A DNA stretch of 64,000 nt. Source: Saccopteryx bilineata. Taxonomy: Eukaryota > Chordata > Mammalia > Chiroptera > Emballonuridae. Below are positions 61,499 to 64,000 of this stretch, piece after piece. Position 1 is the first letter of the stretch, and every line of letters begins with the position of its first letter. The translations under genes and the position numbers were made by a program. A model generated the notes under the pieces. The model was not told the DNA's origin. It was given only the letters and a program-made list of their open reading frames with translations, and made no database searches. Location: positions 102,412,074 to 102,476,073 of the forward strand of contig NC_089490.1 in the NCBI RefSeq assembly GCF_036850765.1, read 5' to 3'.

Positions 61499-61509
61499 CA
61501 TCTATGTGA

Positions 61510-63720
61510 TCCTTGGAAGTTCTGACTTAATCAGGGCCAGAAAACTGCTTATAACACCGTGTCTTAAAATTTATAATTTACATGACACTTTAAATGAGTT
61601 ACAGAAAGTTTCACCTAACTATGCAAGGATATTTGGTTAATTGTGTTTATAATAAAAAGTCTAAGTTGGAGGTTTAAATTATGTAAAATCTATTCTGTCA
61701 CATTTTTCTTCTCTAGCTATGACACTTAGAAATAATGGTTTAGTTAGCCAGTTCCAATGTGTAATTCCTATTCTGGAAATCAATCTTTGAATGTTGACAC
61801 TCAATATTACAACACCCAACTCAACAATTCACAGATGCTGCCACCTAGAGGTGAGATGTCGATGTTGCAGAAATTTCAGATAATCAAATGCATTGTCTAA
61901 AGAAGCATTTAGCAGACTACGTTTGAATTTGTTAACAATGAAGATTCGTGGGCTCTACCCCGGGGAGCACTTTGTCCATGACACAGAGTGAGCTTCAGCA
62001 GTCTGCATTCTGCAGGCTTCCCCTCCTGGGATTTTGATTCCTGAGGTTCCCCTACGTACCTTGGGGGCCTCCCTCCAAAGTGTCTATGGTTAAATGGCTT
62101 GATGGAAATTCAAGAGATCAGTATTGTAGAGCACTACGGGGCATTTGCACTCCTCAGCTTTGCCACGGCAAAGCTACCCATCTTTCTGGCTGTCCTCAGT
62201 GAGGCTTAGTTGGAGTGTAGAAAAATCACAGTAGAAGGTGTGAACATCTTTCCATATGGAAGTTTGAAATCTCCTGAGTTTTGATGTTATCACAAAGGAA
62301 AAGCAACTCTGCTTACTTTAAAAATTTCAGAAAATCTGAAGTTAAGAAATAAAGTGCTGCCTGTGGCCTGGGTAGCTGAAAGGTTATGACATTTCTGGAC
62401 AAAGCAGTGGGTGAAATGGCAGCTGTCAGATTAACATTTTACCACCTTTCCCTTTGAGCTGGCTTTTGTCTTGGCATAGAGCTCTGTATTCTTGACTTTT
62501 CCAAGAGGTTTCTATTTTTAACTTGTAGGTTTTCAAAAACAAATTAAAAGCCCATAGTTCTCTTTATTCCTTAGAACTTTCCATTGGGAGTAAAATACTG
62601 AATTTTTCCCCCAAGCAACTGGTACTATTATTATCATCACTCATACACTTACAAAGTAAGCCTGAACATTTAAAGGCGTATTGCAAAAGCATGTGGTATT
62701 TTAATATTGAAAAATTTAGGTGTGAGTATAGCTTCTGTAAGTCTCAACTGTAATTATGTGCAGGTCAGTTATTACATTTATTTGATTTCTCACAGGAATT
62801 TATTGATTTTAATATGTCGTTTGGTGTGAAAGCTTCCAGTTTCATTTTTTTCTTTTTGTTTTTTTAAAAAAGTTAATTTTACTATTTCTTTATATATGAA
62901 CATATATGTGAATATATATAATACATATGTGTCTATGTATATACACACTCACACACATACACATATAAATGCTTCTGTTGCTAGTTTGAAGAAAACTCTG
63001 AGTAAGATAAGTCAGTGCTAGTGCATCAGAATGTGTAGGTTTGACCGAATTTTTGATGACCAAGCTTTACAACTTGCATCATCACCGTGACACAACCTAC
63101 ATTTTTGGTCAGTGCCCACTCCCAGCTGATTCTCAATCACTTCCTTCCATTGTACTCAGTTACTGACTGCATGCTGATGACTCCAGAGCAGTAATTCCTT
63201 GTCTGTTTTCTCTGACAAGCTTTAAAGATGTGTTTACAACTGCCTACCAGATATTTCAGTCTTGATACATCCCATGCATTTCAAAACTTATGTTCCCTGA
63301 ATGGAACTTTTTTCTGGTTGCTCTCAAAGTTCAGTTCCTTACTCTGTCCATTCAGATTCCCAATTCCAAAACTGGTGTCACGCTTAACCCTTTGCTGGCC
63401 ATCAGCCTGCACAGCCAGCTGCCTAACACAGTCATATGTCTACCTTAGAAATATCTCTAAGTCAGAGCCTCCTCTGCATCCCTGCTGACACTAGCTCAGT
63501 GCAAGTTCTCATCGTCTCTACCTAGATTAGTACAGCCGTCTTGTAACCAGCACCCCTATATCTTAATTCTTCCATGTCCACGGGGTTAGCTTTTCTAAAT
63601 TCCTATCTATCTTTCTTCACCCTACTCTCCCATACCCTCCCTTCCTCCATTTCTCCTTTCTCCTCTCACCTATGCCCCCTGAACACTTCTGTTGCTTCCC
63701 CATTGTTTAAATAGAATGAG
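61510..63720. other. Intron 3, no named repeat or exon
   Basis: AT-rich sequence after the exon at 60,147-60,398. An AT/CA-rich patch lies at 62,890-62,965. The 86-codon frame at 63,228-63,488 lies in what looks like old repeat-derived sequence and has no exon borders. Confidence 0.4.
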
Positions 63721-63721
63721 G

Positions 63722-64000
63722 CAGGGGTCCCCAAACTTTTTACACAGGGGGCCAGTTCACTGTCCCTCAGACCGTTGGAGGGCTGGACTATAAAAAAAAA
63801 CTATGAACAAATCCCTATGCACACTGCACATATCTTATTTTAAAGTAAAAAAACAAAACGGGAACAAATACAATATTTAAAATAAAGAACAAGTAAATTT
63901 AAATCAACAAACTGACCAGTATTTCAATGGGAACTATGGGCCTGCTTTTGGCTAATGAGATGGTCAATGTGCTCCTCTCACTGATCACCAATGAAAGAGA
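63722..64000 (+). mobile_element. Non-autonomous hAT element, cut by the window end
   Basis: It starts CAGGGGTCCCCAAACTTTTT. Over about 200 bp it is the near-identical reverse complement of the element at 45,277-45,590. It has additional internal sequence (about 63,937-63,977) missing in that copy, so this is a longer form. Its 3' end is outside the window. Confidence 0.85.

Overview
This is vertebrate nuclear DNA, almost certainly from a bat. It is AT-rich and intron-dominated, with no dense array of long ORFs. It is packed with mammalian repeats: MIR, L2, L1, MaLR and ERV LTRs, and Charlie-like hAT elements. On top of these sit tRNA-derived SINEs of the bat VES type, a longer SINE headed by the same kind of tRNA promoter (it looks like the Rhin-1 type described from horseshoe and leaf-nosed bats), and short hAT DNA transposons with intact target-site duplications (TSDs). 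The order Chiroptera is a confident call; the family (rhinolophoid or emballonurid) is inference. Layout: 1-39,400 is intergenic or upstream DNA made of unique sequence and nested repeats. Around 38,150-40,320 GC content rises to a strong CpG island, which carries the apparent promoter and first exon of one plus-strand gene. That gene has three supportable coding exons in the window: about 39,989 (or 40,088)-40,109, 51,109-51,195 and 60,147-60,398. The introns are about 11.0 kb and 9.0 kb. All three junctions have AG/GT borders and are phase 1, so the frame reads through without a stop. The gene continues beyond 64,000. I do not recognise the protein; its visible part is a Ser/Thr/Pro-rich stretch with no named domain. 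The repeats record several nested insertions that can be ordered in time: a hAT element inside an ERV LTR (7,123-9,055), a MaLR LTR inside a Charlie-like hAT (60,822-61,498), SINEs inside L1 and inside L2, and two L1 remnants pointing away from each other at 25,690-33,300. Other notable structures are a near-identical 230-bp direct duplication 848 bp apart (23,179 and 24,027) with a perfect palindrome in one copy, and long (CTTT)n/(CCTT)n tracts. I see no prokaryotic genes, CRISPR array, true tRNA or rRNA gene, or novel multi-gene system. Most open frames are chance frames in repeats, microsatellites or the CpG island. Repeat boundaries given to the base are supported by a target-site duplication; the others are good to about 10-30 bases.
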